A stretch of DNA of 64,000 bases from Porogramme epimiltina (lineage: Eukaryota > Basidiomycota > Agaricomycetes > Polyporales > Polyporaceae): contig FTLJ01000507.1 in NCBI GenBank assembly GCA_900155495.1, positions 1 through 64,000 on the forward strand. Direction: 5' to 3'. Shown here one piece after another: positions 25,301-35,790 of the stretch; positions within the stretch are counted from its first letter, which is position 1, and the number at the start of each line of letters is the position of its first letter. A program made the translations under genes and the position numbers. The notes below the pieces were generated by a model. It made no database searches. It saw only the letters and a program-made list of their open reading frames with translations, and was not told where the DNA came from.

Positions 25301-26751
25301 TCGCTTCGGCGGATCGACCGATACAGCCGTGCTGCGATCACACAATTCAACCTGAACCGGTAAGGGAATGCGCTTAGAATGTGTTGCGTGAACTGACGAA
25401 ATACATTCTCAGTTGGGTGACTATTCGCGTCGACTTCATTGGAACCTTGTATACCACGGCTCTCGCCGCGTACCTCACCTATATTGCTCACTTGAGCGCA
25501 TCGAACGCCGGTTTCTCGCTCAACATGGCTGGTATGTCTCTTACTTGATATACCACCTCCCCTAAAGTTGACATTCGGTATTCCAGCGGCCTTCAGTGGT
25601 ACCATCCTGCAATTCGTCCGCATTTTCAACGAGTTCGAGGTTGCTGGTATGTTTTCATCATACCTCACCAGATTGCTAGATCTCACACGACTCTGGTAAC
25701 AGGCAACAGTCTGGAGCGCATCCAGCAGTACCTGGTCATCGAACATGAGCCTGAGCCGACCCCTGCTGGTAACCCGCCTGCATACTGGCCAGCCAGCGGT
25801 AGCCTCTCGGTTGAGAAGTTGGCCGCTCGCTACTCTGCAACTGGCCCCAAGGTCCTTCACGAAATTTCGTTCGAAGTCAAGGCTGGGGAGCGTGTTGGTA
25901 TCGTTGGTCGGACTGGCAGTGGCAAGGTTTGTCCTACTATGCATCGCCAAAGTAGCTAATGCTGATAAGAGTCTGTACCAGAGCTCGCTCACGCTGGCCC
26001 TACTTCGTTGCATCCTGACCGAGGGCAGAGTCGTCTATGACGGTCTTGACGTCGCAAAACTTAACTTGGATGCGCTTCGCTCCAACGTTACCATCATCCC
26101 GCAAGTGGTCAGTCTCCACGTTTCTTCAAGCCGCCCACATACCCGGTTTGCTTACCTCCTGTATCACAGCCCGAGCTGCTCAGTGGCACCCTCCGCCAAA
26201 ACCTCGATCCCTTCAGCGAGCATGATGATGCGGTACTCAACGACGCGCTCCGCTCCGCCGGTCTCTTCAGCCTGCAGAGCGAGACCGACCAGTCGCGCAT
26301 CACGCTCGACAGCGAGATCGCCGGTGGTGGCGCGAACCTCTCCGTCGGTCAGCGCCAAATCCTCGCGCTCGCTCGCGCGATCGTGCGCCAGAGCAAGCTG
26401 CTTATCCTCGACGAGGCGACGTCCGCGATCGACTACGAGACCGACACCATCATCCAGACGTCGCTCAGAACGGAACTCGGGAAGGACGTCACCCTCCTCA
26501 CGGTCGCGCACCGTCTCCAAACCATCATGGATTCGGACAAAATTGTGAGTTTTTACTGCCTATTCACGTCGTGTGCGCCTCGCTGATCGTATACATTGCA
26601 GATGGTTCTCGATGCTGGCAACATCGTCGAGTTCGGCAAGCCGAGCGAGCTGCTCAAAAACGAGAAGGGCAAGCTCCGCGCGCTCGTCGATGAGAGTGGC
26701 GACAAGGAGAAGCTGTATGCCATGGCAAATGGTGCCAGCCCGTCGTCCTGA
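19382..26751 (+). CDS. Full-size ABC transporter, ABCC (MRP/Ybt1-like) subfamily
   Basis: A many-exon gene encoding roughly 1,400 residues in the order TMD0-TMD1-NBD1-TMD2-NBD2. The start ATG (19382) gives M-D-R-P-I-D-W-F-V-D. TMD1 holds a long Ser/Glu/Lys-rich cytoplasmic insert (21720-22010), as in fungal Ybt1-type vacuolar transporters. NBD1 has Walker A G-P-T-G-A-G-K-T-S, signature S-G-G-Q-K-A-R and Walker B I-V-L-L-D-D. The second D replaces the catalytic Glu, as is usual in ABCC NBD1. NBD2 has G-R-T-G-S-G-K-S-S (the K-S codons span an intron), signature L-S-V-G-Q-R-Q and L-L-I-L-D-E-A-T-S-A-I-D, with the Glu intact. Members export glutathione conjugates or organic anions, often into the vacuole; the substrate here is unknown. 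One intron (19883-20611) is 729 bases, far longer than the others. Stop TGA at 26751. Confidence 0.9.
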
Positions 26752-26970
26752 TTTGATGATATACGTCCCGCTTTGAGCACTGACTCGCGCGGACACTTGA
26801 TCTTGTCTTATCTTCGCTTGGTATATAGAAGCCTATCTAATGTCTGTCTATCACTCTTTGGAAATGGATGCACTGGTTTTGTGACCACGGTCAAGCATGT
26901 CTTCGAGCTCCCATCTGGAGCCAACACAGGAAGCTAACAAAGCCGAACCCGCTCTGCCCTACCAAGCGCT

Positions 26971-29088
26971 TCAGAGCCCCGCCAACTTCAGTGCATCATC
27001 CTCCTTTTCCAACTCGTTGTCGGCGTCGCGCGCGCCGGCGCTCGAATCGGTGTACTCGCGGAGGGCTTCGCCGCGCTGGTTCTTGAAGAACACAATATCT
27101 CCCTCGGCTTCGATGAACGTGCATTGCGTGAATGAGCGCCAGAGGGCGTAGAGCGTCGGCTGTAAATGCACGTGTAGCAGTCAGCCTCCGGGCGCGAAGC
27201 ACAGCGAGGGGGCATACAGTAGAGTCGTAGCAGTAGTACTCTCCTAGGACAGGCTTAATCGCTTTTGTGACCTCAGGCAGATTGTCTAAGCGATCGTAGT
27301 CAGTTCGTATGCTAGTTGCAGCAGAGGGAATCCCATACAGAACGGGATCGAGACGAAGAAGTGATGGGCGACGTGGTCGTGCGCGATCTAACATCCGCCA
27401 AGAGATCACAGTCAGCGAGCGTCCGGTACTAAGCACGAAGAGAAGATGGAGGAAACTCACGCCGTGCCAGAAGAACCGCCCGATCCAGCCAAACACGGGC
27501 CTGTCAACGGTGGCCAGCGCGCCGCGTGCGAACGTCCACGACTTCTATCAACGCGTGGGGGCGCACGCGGTCAGCCACGACGTCCAAAAACCTGATGACG
27601 GGACTCCACGGGAAACGCACCTCGCGATAGTACGGCACCGTCGGGTCGCTATGCTGGAGATACGTGAACATGACAATCCAGTTGTGCGCCCACTGGATGA
27701 TGCGATGACGTCATCAATTTCTATGGATATCGAAAGTGCAGGATTGGAAGAGACGTACGAGCCATGGGACGAAGTAAAGGGACCAGACGTTGTGGAACCC
27801 AGTGCGGTACGACCAGCCTACGAGGAAGGCCAGCATGCACCCAATCGCAGCGTCCGAGATGATGATCGCGTTGCCTGTTGGGGGGCGAGGTCAGCTGCGG
27901 CAACGGGTGGTGGCGTTTTATGTATGTAATGCGAAGTCGGGAGGCTTACGGTCTTGAGGCTTGAAGAGCTTCGAATCAGGGTTGTAGTGCTAGTAAGATG
28001 CCGTGAGTCCGGGTGAGGTCGGGAACGAGGAGGGGCTGGTGTACTTACGCTGGTCCAAGGCGGATACTTCGGGTTTCCTTTACGATTGTGGCTGAAGAAA
28101 ATGTTAAAACATGTACGAAACACTGGATAATAGCAGGCCTACATCAGGTACAACTGGAAACCCCTATGGATGCGTAGTTTTAGCCTTGGTGCATCACAAA
28201 GACCGAATAGATACTAACAGGAACTGTCGAATGACCATCTTGAAGAGAGTGAAACCCGGTGTTTCCTCAAGGATTTCCTTATAGTCCATCTTCGTTGCAT
28301 GGGCAGCATCGGGTAGGCCTTTGAAGTCTGGCCTCGTCATGGGGTGATACGTCTCATCGCGCGAGAGGTGGTTCGTCCCTTTCTGCATACACGACACCAT
28401 TTCAGTGATTATAATTCAGCGGGATCAGAGCGCAGACGCAACGTACGTGATGGGTACGGTGAGTTAATCTCCATGCGAAGTACGGGGTAAGCATGAACGT
28501 ATGGAGGCCCATGCCAGCGACTACGTTCACCCATGTGTAGGGCGAGATGGCGTCATGACCACACTGCTCAGCATCAGCATGATGCGTATAAATACCCACA
28601 CCATGACGTGCACCGTACCTCATGTCCTGTTCGAGACACATGTCAGTGAGGGTGTTTCCTTTCAAGTCAGCGCCAAGCATACCGAGAGTCCACATCCCGG
28701 CAAAGGAGACACTCTGCCAGAACCAGTACAAGATCCATGACGACCACACTAGAAAAGAGCGCCCTGACGCGCCCCACCCGAGCGCACCCGCCGCACGCCA
28801 CGACAGCTCGTCGATTCGCGTAGTGAACACGTAAAAAAGCACGCTGAGCGCGACATGGCGCCCTACGTAAAATAGGCCCTTTGCCGTGTTTCGCTCGAAC
28901 AGGTGGCGCGGTACCGCGGCGTGCACGTCCTTGATAGCGACGGTGGGGGGATCGAACTGGGGCCGATTTTTGCGTTCTTCGTACTCTGGGGCATCTCGTA
29001 CAAGCCATGATAGCGTCCCGTCCCGACGAGGCTTGGCATGCTGGGCGTTTTGTGAGCCCGAAGAGGCCCTACTTGAAGTGCGAGACAT
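26971..29088 (-). CDS. Delta-12 (omega-6) type fatty acid desaturase
   Basis: A membrane-bound di-iron desaturase of the ER that introduces the second double bond into oleoyl chains to make linoleoyl lipid. All three histidine boxes are present: H-E-C-G-H, H-R-T-H-H and H-V-A-H-H. Box 1 exists only after splicing: an 8-base exon (28619-28626) between introns of 56 and 55 bases supplies G-H-E before C-G-H-D-A-I-S. Other joins give L-G-F-Q-L-Y-L-I-H-N and P-P-W-T-S-H-Y-N-P-D-S, then N-W-I-V-M-F-T-Y-L-Q-H-S-D-P, then F-A-R-G-A-L-A-T-V-D-R and I-P-F-Y-N-L-P-E. All of these match the FAD2/delta-12 group. The start is ATG 29088 (M-S-R-T-S-S-R-A-S-S); the stop is at 26971 after an acidic tail. Its 3' end faces the ABC transporter's 3' end 219 bases away. 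Delta-15 activity cannot be excluded from sequence alone. Confidence 0.9.
28619..28626 (-). other. 8-base microexon of the desaturase gene
   Basis: On the minus strand the sequence is ...CGAACAG|GACATGAG|GTACGG.... Joined to the flanking exons it completes Gly-His-Glu so that the conserved H-E-C-G-H box reads through. Skipping it would shift the frame and delete an iron ligand. Confidence 0.8.
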
Positions 29089-29841
29089 CGAAAGTCAGTA
29101 CGGGGAGAGCCAAGCTTCGAGATACCTGAGAGAAGGGTAGGAAACGAAGGTTAGGGACAGAGGAAGAGAAGCTCTGTGGGAATGACACGCACTCTAAAAG
29201 GGCCGTCAAAGTTCCTACGCTTTCTGCCTCAAGGCAATGTCATGACGGGTCCTCGTTGAGCCTATTATGGTGCTCCCATTCTTCGTTTCCCACACGAGGC
29301 GTCCGGTACGTCCCGGCTTCCGTGCTAACATATAACCTGATGATCTAGGTTCCGTTCAGCACTGTAATGGAATGGGACGAGAAATTGTCAGAAAGGGCCC
29401 GGAGAGGAGCTGGTCGAAGTCGAGACGCACCTCATGGCATCCATGTCCGCCACGAGTGTCCATCGTCGAGACGGAGAGTGGCTGACGCGGCCACATTGCA
29501 CACGCAAGGAGATGACATATTCCTCCGACGGGAACGCGACACGTTATGTGCGACCTCGGGTTGCTGCTCGGATGATACAGCCATCTGGACATGCGGCGCG
29601 GCGACTGTCAGTAAGAAGCGCAACTCCGTGGTTGGGGACAAAAACGACAATTGTGGGTGTGGCAACCTCCGCTGTAGCGGAGTTCAAAAGTGGCAGCGTC
29701 GCATGGGCGCTCGGAGGTCGCAGTTAATGCGGAGTTCTGAATGTTGTGGCGTACCTTCTTTCACGGGCGAGGCGCAGGCCCGCCTTCGACGTCGGACGTC
29801 CTGAATCTTCAAGCGTTTAAAAGCAGTGGATTCAGAAACCG
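29089..29841. other. Intergenic, no supported gene
   Basis: Upstream flank of the desaturase and downstream flank of the next minus-strand gene. Open frames here have no domain. Confidence 0.4.
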
Positions 29842-31007
29842 TCAAGGTACGTATACTGGGAGTGCTTCTGATGCATCCTGCTGACCATCCCCCACGGAAG
29901 TTGATCCAGGATATGTCAGCAATGAAGTACCTCCGACTGAAGGATACCTCCCAGATTTTTCTGAATACTGCTGAGCTTGGGCGTCGGTAGTGATGCTCGA
30001 ACGAGCGACCTCCATTGGCCCCCCGTCGCTACTCGAAATAGCAGAGGAGATGGTCACGGTCGGCGCTGAAGATATCTGTGATATACGAGGCTGTGGTTGT
30101 GTCTCCGTCATGCTTGCAGGTGTCTTCGGATCTCCGCTGGCATCGGCGCCGCATGGGTGGCACGCAGACCCCCATGGAGACGGTTCAACGGTGCTGGCGT
30201 CAAATGGTATTGCATCTAGATCACGCGATCGGGTGAGTGTCGTACCTTGTGTACACTTTGAAGCGTGGTGTGACTTACTATAATACCCTGCATTTAGCTC
30301 CCTCGCTTTCTTAGCATCTCGACGCCTCCTCCACAGCAAGAGGCCTAGTATGCATCCAAGCATGAGGATGAGTGCACCGGCCGCACCCCCGACGATCCCT
30401 CCCACAGGAACTTTGACCCCTTGGGATTGTCTTGGTACTGATGTATTGGATGCAGATTCCGTTGTAGTCGACGAGCTTGTGCTGGCCGGCATCGTCGCGT
30501 TGTATTCAATCCAGTCCAACAGGTATGGGCCTGCTTCAGACGCCCCTGTGACATTGATGACGAGTGTATGCTCTGCGAGGGGCATATCACTGGATCGATA
30601 AAACTCGACACCGTAGAAGGCTGTCCGAGATGTGGGGTTGGAGGCAAAGGGGGTCGTTCCTCCGCCGTCGATGCTGTACAAGGATATCACATTGGTGGAA
30701 TTGAGAATTGACCCGAACACAGCTACACGCGTTCCTACAGCGCTGTGTAAAGGCCCATAGGCTCCGTGGGCGCAAAGTATCGCGACTCACCTGTAAATGG
30801 GAACACAATGCTACACCCAATTACATCGCAATCCGAGTATGTGGTCTTGTAGTACCGGAAATCCACAGATGAGTGGGTCCAATTGCCGTCGACAGGTTTC
30901 GCGATGGTTGAAACATCTGTGGCGGGAAAGTAGTGGATCTGATCCAGGTTGGAGTCATCGATGACGAAGTCGCTGTTTGGCGTGTTGCTGAGTTGCGCAG
31001 TAGACAT
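29842..31007 (-). CDS. Single-pass membrane protein with ectodomain, tandem copy 1
   Basis: This belongs to a common basidiomycete type: a beta-rich ectodomain, a Ser/Thr-rich stalk, one transmembrane helix and a disordered tail. The start ATG 31007 gives M-S-T-A-Q-L-S-N-T-P-N-S-D, equivalent to the neighbour's start. A first intron (donor GTGAGT, acceptor CTGTAG) makes F-T-G-T-R-V-A-V-F-G-S-I. The ectodomain ends with Y-L-L-D-W-I-E-Y-N. The stalk is S/T-rich, and the helix is G-A-L-I-L-M-L-G-C-I-L-G-L-L-L-W followed by R-R-R-R. A second intron (donor GTAAGT after G-Y-Y, acceptor CTAG) probably removes about 60 bases before A-I-P-F-D-A-S-T. The tail ends A-L-P-V-Y-V-P. No classical signal peptide is visible at the N-terminus, so the insertion mechanism is unclear. 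A surface sensor or adhesion role is inference. Confidence 0.7.
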
Positions 31008-31765
31008 ACTATCATACCTTGGTGTCAGTACGAACGGGACAGAAGATATATAAACCGCGTACCTCGAGCTGTTCTGTAGAGGCAAACTCCACCAGGACGT
31101 GGATATACAGGGCTGGTCAGAGACGGAAGGGGGAGGAGGGCAGAAAGGTGGTACTAGTAGAGGTCGAACCCCAATAGAGAGTTCCATGCATCGCGCAGGC
31201 CGCATACTGACCCCGTTCCTAGGGCTTAGGGGTCTATGAATACTACCCTAGCTCGTGCCTATCTGAGATACCTGCCGCAGCACACGCCTCAACTTCGTCC
31301 TCGGCCCTTCCTGCTGCTCTACTGGTAGGTGATTTGAAGGCTGATTGGCAGCACGAAGCATTGCCAGCGTTATCGATAAGTAATGTCATGGCGGACCTGG
31401 GAGACGTCGGGCGGCGAGAACCCTCAAATGAATAGGGCGCTGACAGCTTTGTAGGCGATTGTGGGTGTCTCACCTCACGGTGATCGGCGAAAGGTACAGT
31501 TCGAGACCCCACGCGTTCACAGGGCCTCTTGGCAAGCCTGAGGTCCGCCTGCCTCCCAGTGAGTTGTAATGCAAGTGAGCAGCATTTGACACTGCTAAAG
31601 CAACAGAATTGCACATAAGTAAAGTACATATAGAACGAAGGCTCACAACACGAACGAACCATCACAGCGCCCAAACAGAAGTCGAAGGAGCAAGAACACG
31701 AGAGGGACATGTGCCCTAACACGAAGCACGTCCCATCAGACACACGGCGCCCATCCGCATGCACT
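31008..31765. other. Intergenic, no supported gene
   Basis: Space between the two tandem membrane protein genes. A longer in-frame extension upstream of the ATG at 31007 (to 31205) and a 195-codon minus-strand open frame (31243-31830) have no domain. Confidence 0.4.
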
Positions 31766-33021
31766 TCATGGAGCATACTCGGGCGGAAAGTCCCCGACAT
31801 CCGGGCGTGCCCCATGCACATGCTCGTCAAACGAGGTCGTCGACCCTCTACCCTCAGTCATTGCAGACGTGCCCGAAAGGGCCATGTAGGTCCGCTTCTC
31901 GCCGCTCAGCACGGACCTAGGGCTGCGCGGGGTGGGGGACCCCCGAGCATCCCCTACGAAGCTGCGTGGAGAGCCTGCGCTGGACGGCAGCGCTGAGCCT
32001 GGAGTGTGAGCAGAGGACAGTGACAGCGACGCGAGGTACGCCCGCTGTGCCTCCGCCATCACGCTTGAGCCCATGTCCATGCTCGTATTGGGACTGGCGG
32101 AGTCGGGAACAACGGTAGTGCCGAACGAGAATGCGGAGGTTGGTGGTGGAGATCCCTGCGCTGACGGGGGGACTACTGGTGCGAACAGGTCTGATCAACC
32201 GCGTGAGTTGGGTATACACATGAGCTACGAGAAAGGAGGACGCACCTTGTTCCTTTCCAATGGCCAAGGATTCTTCGTAGATGTGGTCTCCCATGGAAGC
32301 ACGCCGGCGTCGCCATAGATAGACGACGAAGAGGGCACCAAGCAGCAGGATCAACCCGCCAACAACACCACCCGCGATGGCCCCGATGGGCGGAGCTCCG
32401 TGGTGAGTGTTGGTACTCCCTAGGGATCCGGTCGCATCCGCGGCTGATTGAGTGCTGGAGGTCTGTGTTGAGGTGGTAGATGATGCCGAGGTTTGGGTTG
32501 AAGACACGGTGTCTGTGGACGTAGTGTTGTACTCGATCCAGTCCAGGTAGTAGCCCGCGTCGTCTTCGGCGTGCCCAACGTAGATGAACAGCGTGTACTC
32601 TCCGAAGGGCATCTCGTCGGATTGATAATACAGGGTATTACTGCTCTGCTTAGTCCCCGAGACGTGCGTGACGTTGTTCATCCCGTTGATGGTGTACGAG
32701 GACCACAGCTGGACTTCGGAGACCTGGTACGATTCGTACCCGTACACTGCGACTCGCGTTCCTATCGCGAGGCATTCGGGTCGGTACTTTTGGCACTCGC
32801 AAAGCAGGAGTGGGCGCACCTTGGAACGTAAACATTGCGCTGCACCCCGACTGCAGACACATTGAGTACGAGTGGTTGTAAAACCCATCTACGTTGCGGT
32901 ACATCCAAGGGTATGTAAAGCCTGTAGGGTCCGGCGAGGGATCGATGTAGCGTATGCGCTCGAAGTCAGCGCTGTCGACGATGACGTCGCTGTTAGGTGT
33001 GCTACTCGTCGCCTGGGGCAT
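31766..33021 (-). CDS. Single-pass membrane protein with ectodomain, tandem copy 2
   Basis: A paralog of the gene at 29842, in the same orientation. The ATG 33021 gives M-P-Q-A-T-S-S-T-P-N-S-D-V-I-V-D-S, aligning with the neighbour's N-terminus. The first intron falls at the same place (F-Q-G | T-R-V-A-V-Y-G), evidence of tandem duplication. The ectodomain ends with Y-Y-L-D-W-I-E-Y-N, followed by a Ser/Thr stalk, a helix G-L-I-L-L-L-G-A-L-F-V-V-Y-L-W and R-R-R-R. A second intron (donor GTGCGT after G-K-E-Q) shifts to a frame with D-L-F-A-P-V-V-P, running to M-A-L-S-G-T-S and a C-terminus D-F-P-P-E-Y-A-P, stop at 31766. The shared P-x-x-Y-x-P-like tail could bind a WW or similar domain; that is inference. 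Ligand unknown. Confidence 0.72.
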
Positions 33022-33498
33022 CGCATGCACGTCCTAGCCTGGTGGAGGTGGGTGCTGAATAGGCCGGACGGAGAGGTCGAGATATCCAAGTCGAATACGA
33101 GCACGCTGACGGCGCACTGACATCCCCCACAGTCCGGAAGATGGACCTATGCAAGATCGATGGATCATGTCTTCGCTGAGAGAGGATGTGGGCCGCTCAC
33201 CTGAATTCATTTCTTGGACGGCAGGCGTAACTCCGACCGGGAGAATCCTCTTTGTGGGCGTCGCAACGCGGCCACGTGAGTGTTCATGCGGTGTCGTGAA
33301 CGGGATCCCTATTCGGAATAGATGCCGCCCTTTGAGGCTCGAGGGACCTTGGCGCACACGATCAGACGTATGTCTGCATGTAACAGCGAGCATCCGGGTC
33401 GCATTATAACACTCCTGGAAGAATAATACAAGCCAGTCTGACATATCGGGCGATAAATGAAACATTAAAGATCGTCACCCCGGGAGGGTGTACGAGGC
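33022..33498. other. Intergenic, no supported gene
   Basis: Upstream flank of the membrane protein and 3' flank of the exonuclease gene; nothing recognised. Confidence 0.4.
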
Positions 33499-35144
33499 CT
33501 ACCGCCCCTTGTACCCATCCTGCTCTAAGATCCAGGCCTTATGGCGCCGCCACGACCCCGCCTCGAGCTGCACGAAAGCTTTCAAACGGTCCATCGAGTA
33601 CGGGAGCGCCGGTTCCGCTTGCAGTGCACGGACAACGTACGAGCTATAGTCCCGTCAGCCTCGTCATGATCGCGACAGAGTGATGTTGTATACACACATA
33701 ACAGTGCTCTCCGCGAGCGGGTTCTCCTTGCTCCTCAGCGCCGCGCATATCTCGCGCAGGGGCGTGTCGTGCAGATGCCACATGCGGTAGGCACGAAGAT
33801 GTTGTGGGCGCGGCGGCTCCCCGGGAAGGGGCATGTCTTCTGCCGCACGCATTGCCTGGGTACGGGGCTGGGAAACAGGCTGATGTGGCTGGGAAACCTG
33901 TGGGGAAGGCGTGGTATCCACGTCCAAAGGCATCTGGGCGTAGACTAATGGCCGCGCAGAGGCCCTTCCTGGGATGGGTTCCGTGATGTGAGAGTTCGTA
34001 GATGACGTGGGCTGCGAGTCACTATGAACGCTTGTGTCCGTGGAGGCCGCGCTCGATGATGCTCCCCTTTCCGGAGCTGTCGATGGAGTCGATGTCGTAC
34101 TAGACTTCGCCGCCGTGTCTGAGGCAGTCTGAGAAGCAGTGGCCGTCTTCGCACGGTACTCCTTGGCCAGGTCCGCTGCAAAGTCTTCGACCTTGACCGT
34201 CAGTTCGTGTTCTTTCGCAAGCTCGAGAAGCCGCTTGTATACAATCAGGGCGCAGTGCGCGTCGTTGGCGGCATACGTGGTTTGCTCCTGCGAGAGCTTC
34301 AACTCCCAATTGCTGGTTCGAACTTTGCCTTTGCTAAGCGTCTTGCCGGTGTAATGCTCGACGACTTTCGCAAGTGCAACGATCGATCGGCTGTAAGGGC
34401 ACAAGGGATCAGCCTGCCGTGCCAGGGTGCCTAGCTCGACCAATCCAGCAGCGAGGATGCCAAAGTCGCGGAAAAGCTTTTGGCCATCATCTGAGAGACG
34501 GGTTAGCACGGCTATATACGAAGGGTAGATGTAGGTAACTAACTCTTGATGTTTGCGCCCATCTTGATGACGTCTTTGTCCTCGATAATGGACTACGTAG
34601 CAAGATCAGCGAGTGCGATTACATGGGCTTTGTTGCATATCCTACCTTGACTCCAGGTGGGAATCCTACACGGGCGGGTTTAGTTGGAAGAGGTGCTAGG
34701 AGCGACAGACTTACGTTTCATGGCGCTTACTTGAACCAGCAAGATCATGCGCGCGTCAGACAGCTGGACCAGAGCGGTGCGACGATCCATAGGAGCCTTC
34801 CCTCGACGGAATGTGACTACCCATTCAAGGTCAAAGCCCAGCGGACCCTTCAACAGTTGTGCCATTTCGTCTGCTTCTTCCTCATCTCGTGTATATACGA
34901 TTGCAGGTGACGGAGCATACTGCTCGTACGAGTAGAGTGTTGGTGCCGTCTTGGCCGGAGGCGTCTTCGAAGGGTCTGTCGGCGACGTATCGGCTTCGGG
35001 CTGCGGGTTAGTTTCCGATTGATTCTCAATGTCGCTACATGTCCTCTTCGTGGCTCTTGCCCCCCTCGGAGCCGTGTCACACGCGGCGCGTGGCGGAGCT
35101 GCTGGAGAGATACTATTCTCAGCCGACGGCATATTTCGCGCCAT
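33499..35144 (-). CDS. WRN-type 3'-5' exonuclease (DEDDy, RNase D superfamily)
   Basis: The start ATG 35144 is followed by a disordered Pro/Thr-rich N-terminus of about 70 residues. The exonuclease fold comes next: motif I G-F-D-L-E-W (metal ligands D and E), motif II N-I-K-N-D-G-Q-K-L-F (D), and motif III Y-A-A-N-D-A-H-C-A-L (Y and D). This is the DEDDy set found in Werner syndrome helicase exonuclease domains. There is no RecQ helicase part. A Ser/Thr/Pro-rich linker leads to a C-terminal helical module (M-W-H-L-H-D-T-P-L-R-E-I-C, then E-S-T-V-I-S-Y-V-V-R-A-L), completed by a last intron (donor GTGTGT, acceptor TATAG) and ending G-Y-K-G-R at 33499. The tail resembles a winged-helix/HTH unit that could bind nucleic acid. 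A role in DNA end processing or repair is expected; the exact substrate is not visible. Confidence 0.82.
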
Positions 35145-35183
35145 GAGAGGGTGTTCTCTTTATAAAGATGTTAACTCGTATAT

Positions 35184-35483
35184 TTAAGGAATGAGACATG
35201 CTGCATACGTAGAGCTACGGGCAACGACGTCGTGAGTGGTACCACCGGTAAGGTGAGGGTGAATGGATGAGGTTGTGGGTTGTTCTGAGAGCCATCGGGG
35301 AGCTTCTGCATCGAGTATTTGTAGTAGTTTCGACCTGGGTTTCTTTGTTGCGGGTTGACAAACGGATTCCACAGGTGTTGAAGAGCTTGCTAGGCTATTG
35401 CTACCGATGCCTAGCAATGACTCTTTGAGAGCGCCATGCTCTGCAGCCATTGCTTTGACTGCGTTCCGTGCAATGAAATGCAC
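35184..35483 (-). CDS. Possible small protein or 3' exon, uncharacterised
   Basis: An open frame of about 100 codons without its own leading ATG. An acceptor (GCTAG) just upstream at about 35499 would allow it to be a last exon, with the first in-frame ATG at residue 12 (M-A-A-E-H-G-A-L-K-E). A possible upstream exon at 35598 starts M-L-S-S-R-R-A-G-L-L-R-L-R, which looks like a mitochondrial presequence, but I could not find a join in the right phase. No domain recognised. Confidence 0.28.
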   Translation of the reverse strand: MHFIARNAVKAMAAEHGALKESLLGIGSNSLASSSTPVESVCQPATKKPRSKLLQILDAEAPRWLSEQPTTSSIHPHLTGGTTHDVVARSSTYAACLIP

Positions 35484-35790
35484 CGTGAGTTGCTAGCTGT
35501 GGTTATGGCTTAGGTCGGGAGTGTCTTGTTCGGGGCTGGTGTGACCGAAGTCGAAGAAGGCGAAGGCGGAGAAGCCCGGCGCGTCGCGAACTCAACATGA
35601 TCACGTGAATATCACGAGCGTGCGACGACAAGCCTGCGCTCACCCGATATGGAGAGTGCCATATCGGGCGACAGTAGACTCCTTCGGGGCGACTGGGAAA
35701 TTTTCTGCCTTGCCTCAACGCAGCGGCACAGGCGAAGGCACCGTCTGCACACCGCTCACCCTCCTCCTCCTCCTCTCTCCAAAACACACG

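Noticed and set aside
31243..31830. 195-codon minus-strand frame between the two membrane protein genes
   Set aside because: No domain and no good start context, and it overlaps the end of the next gene; more likely the 3' flank.
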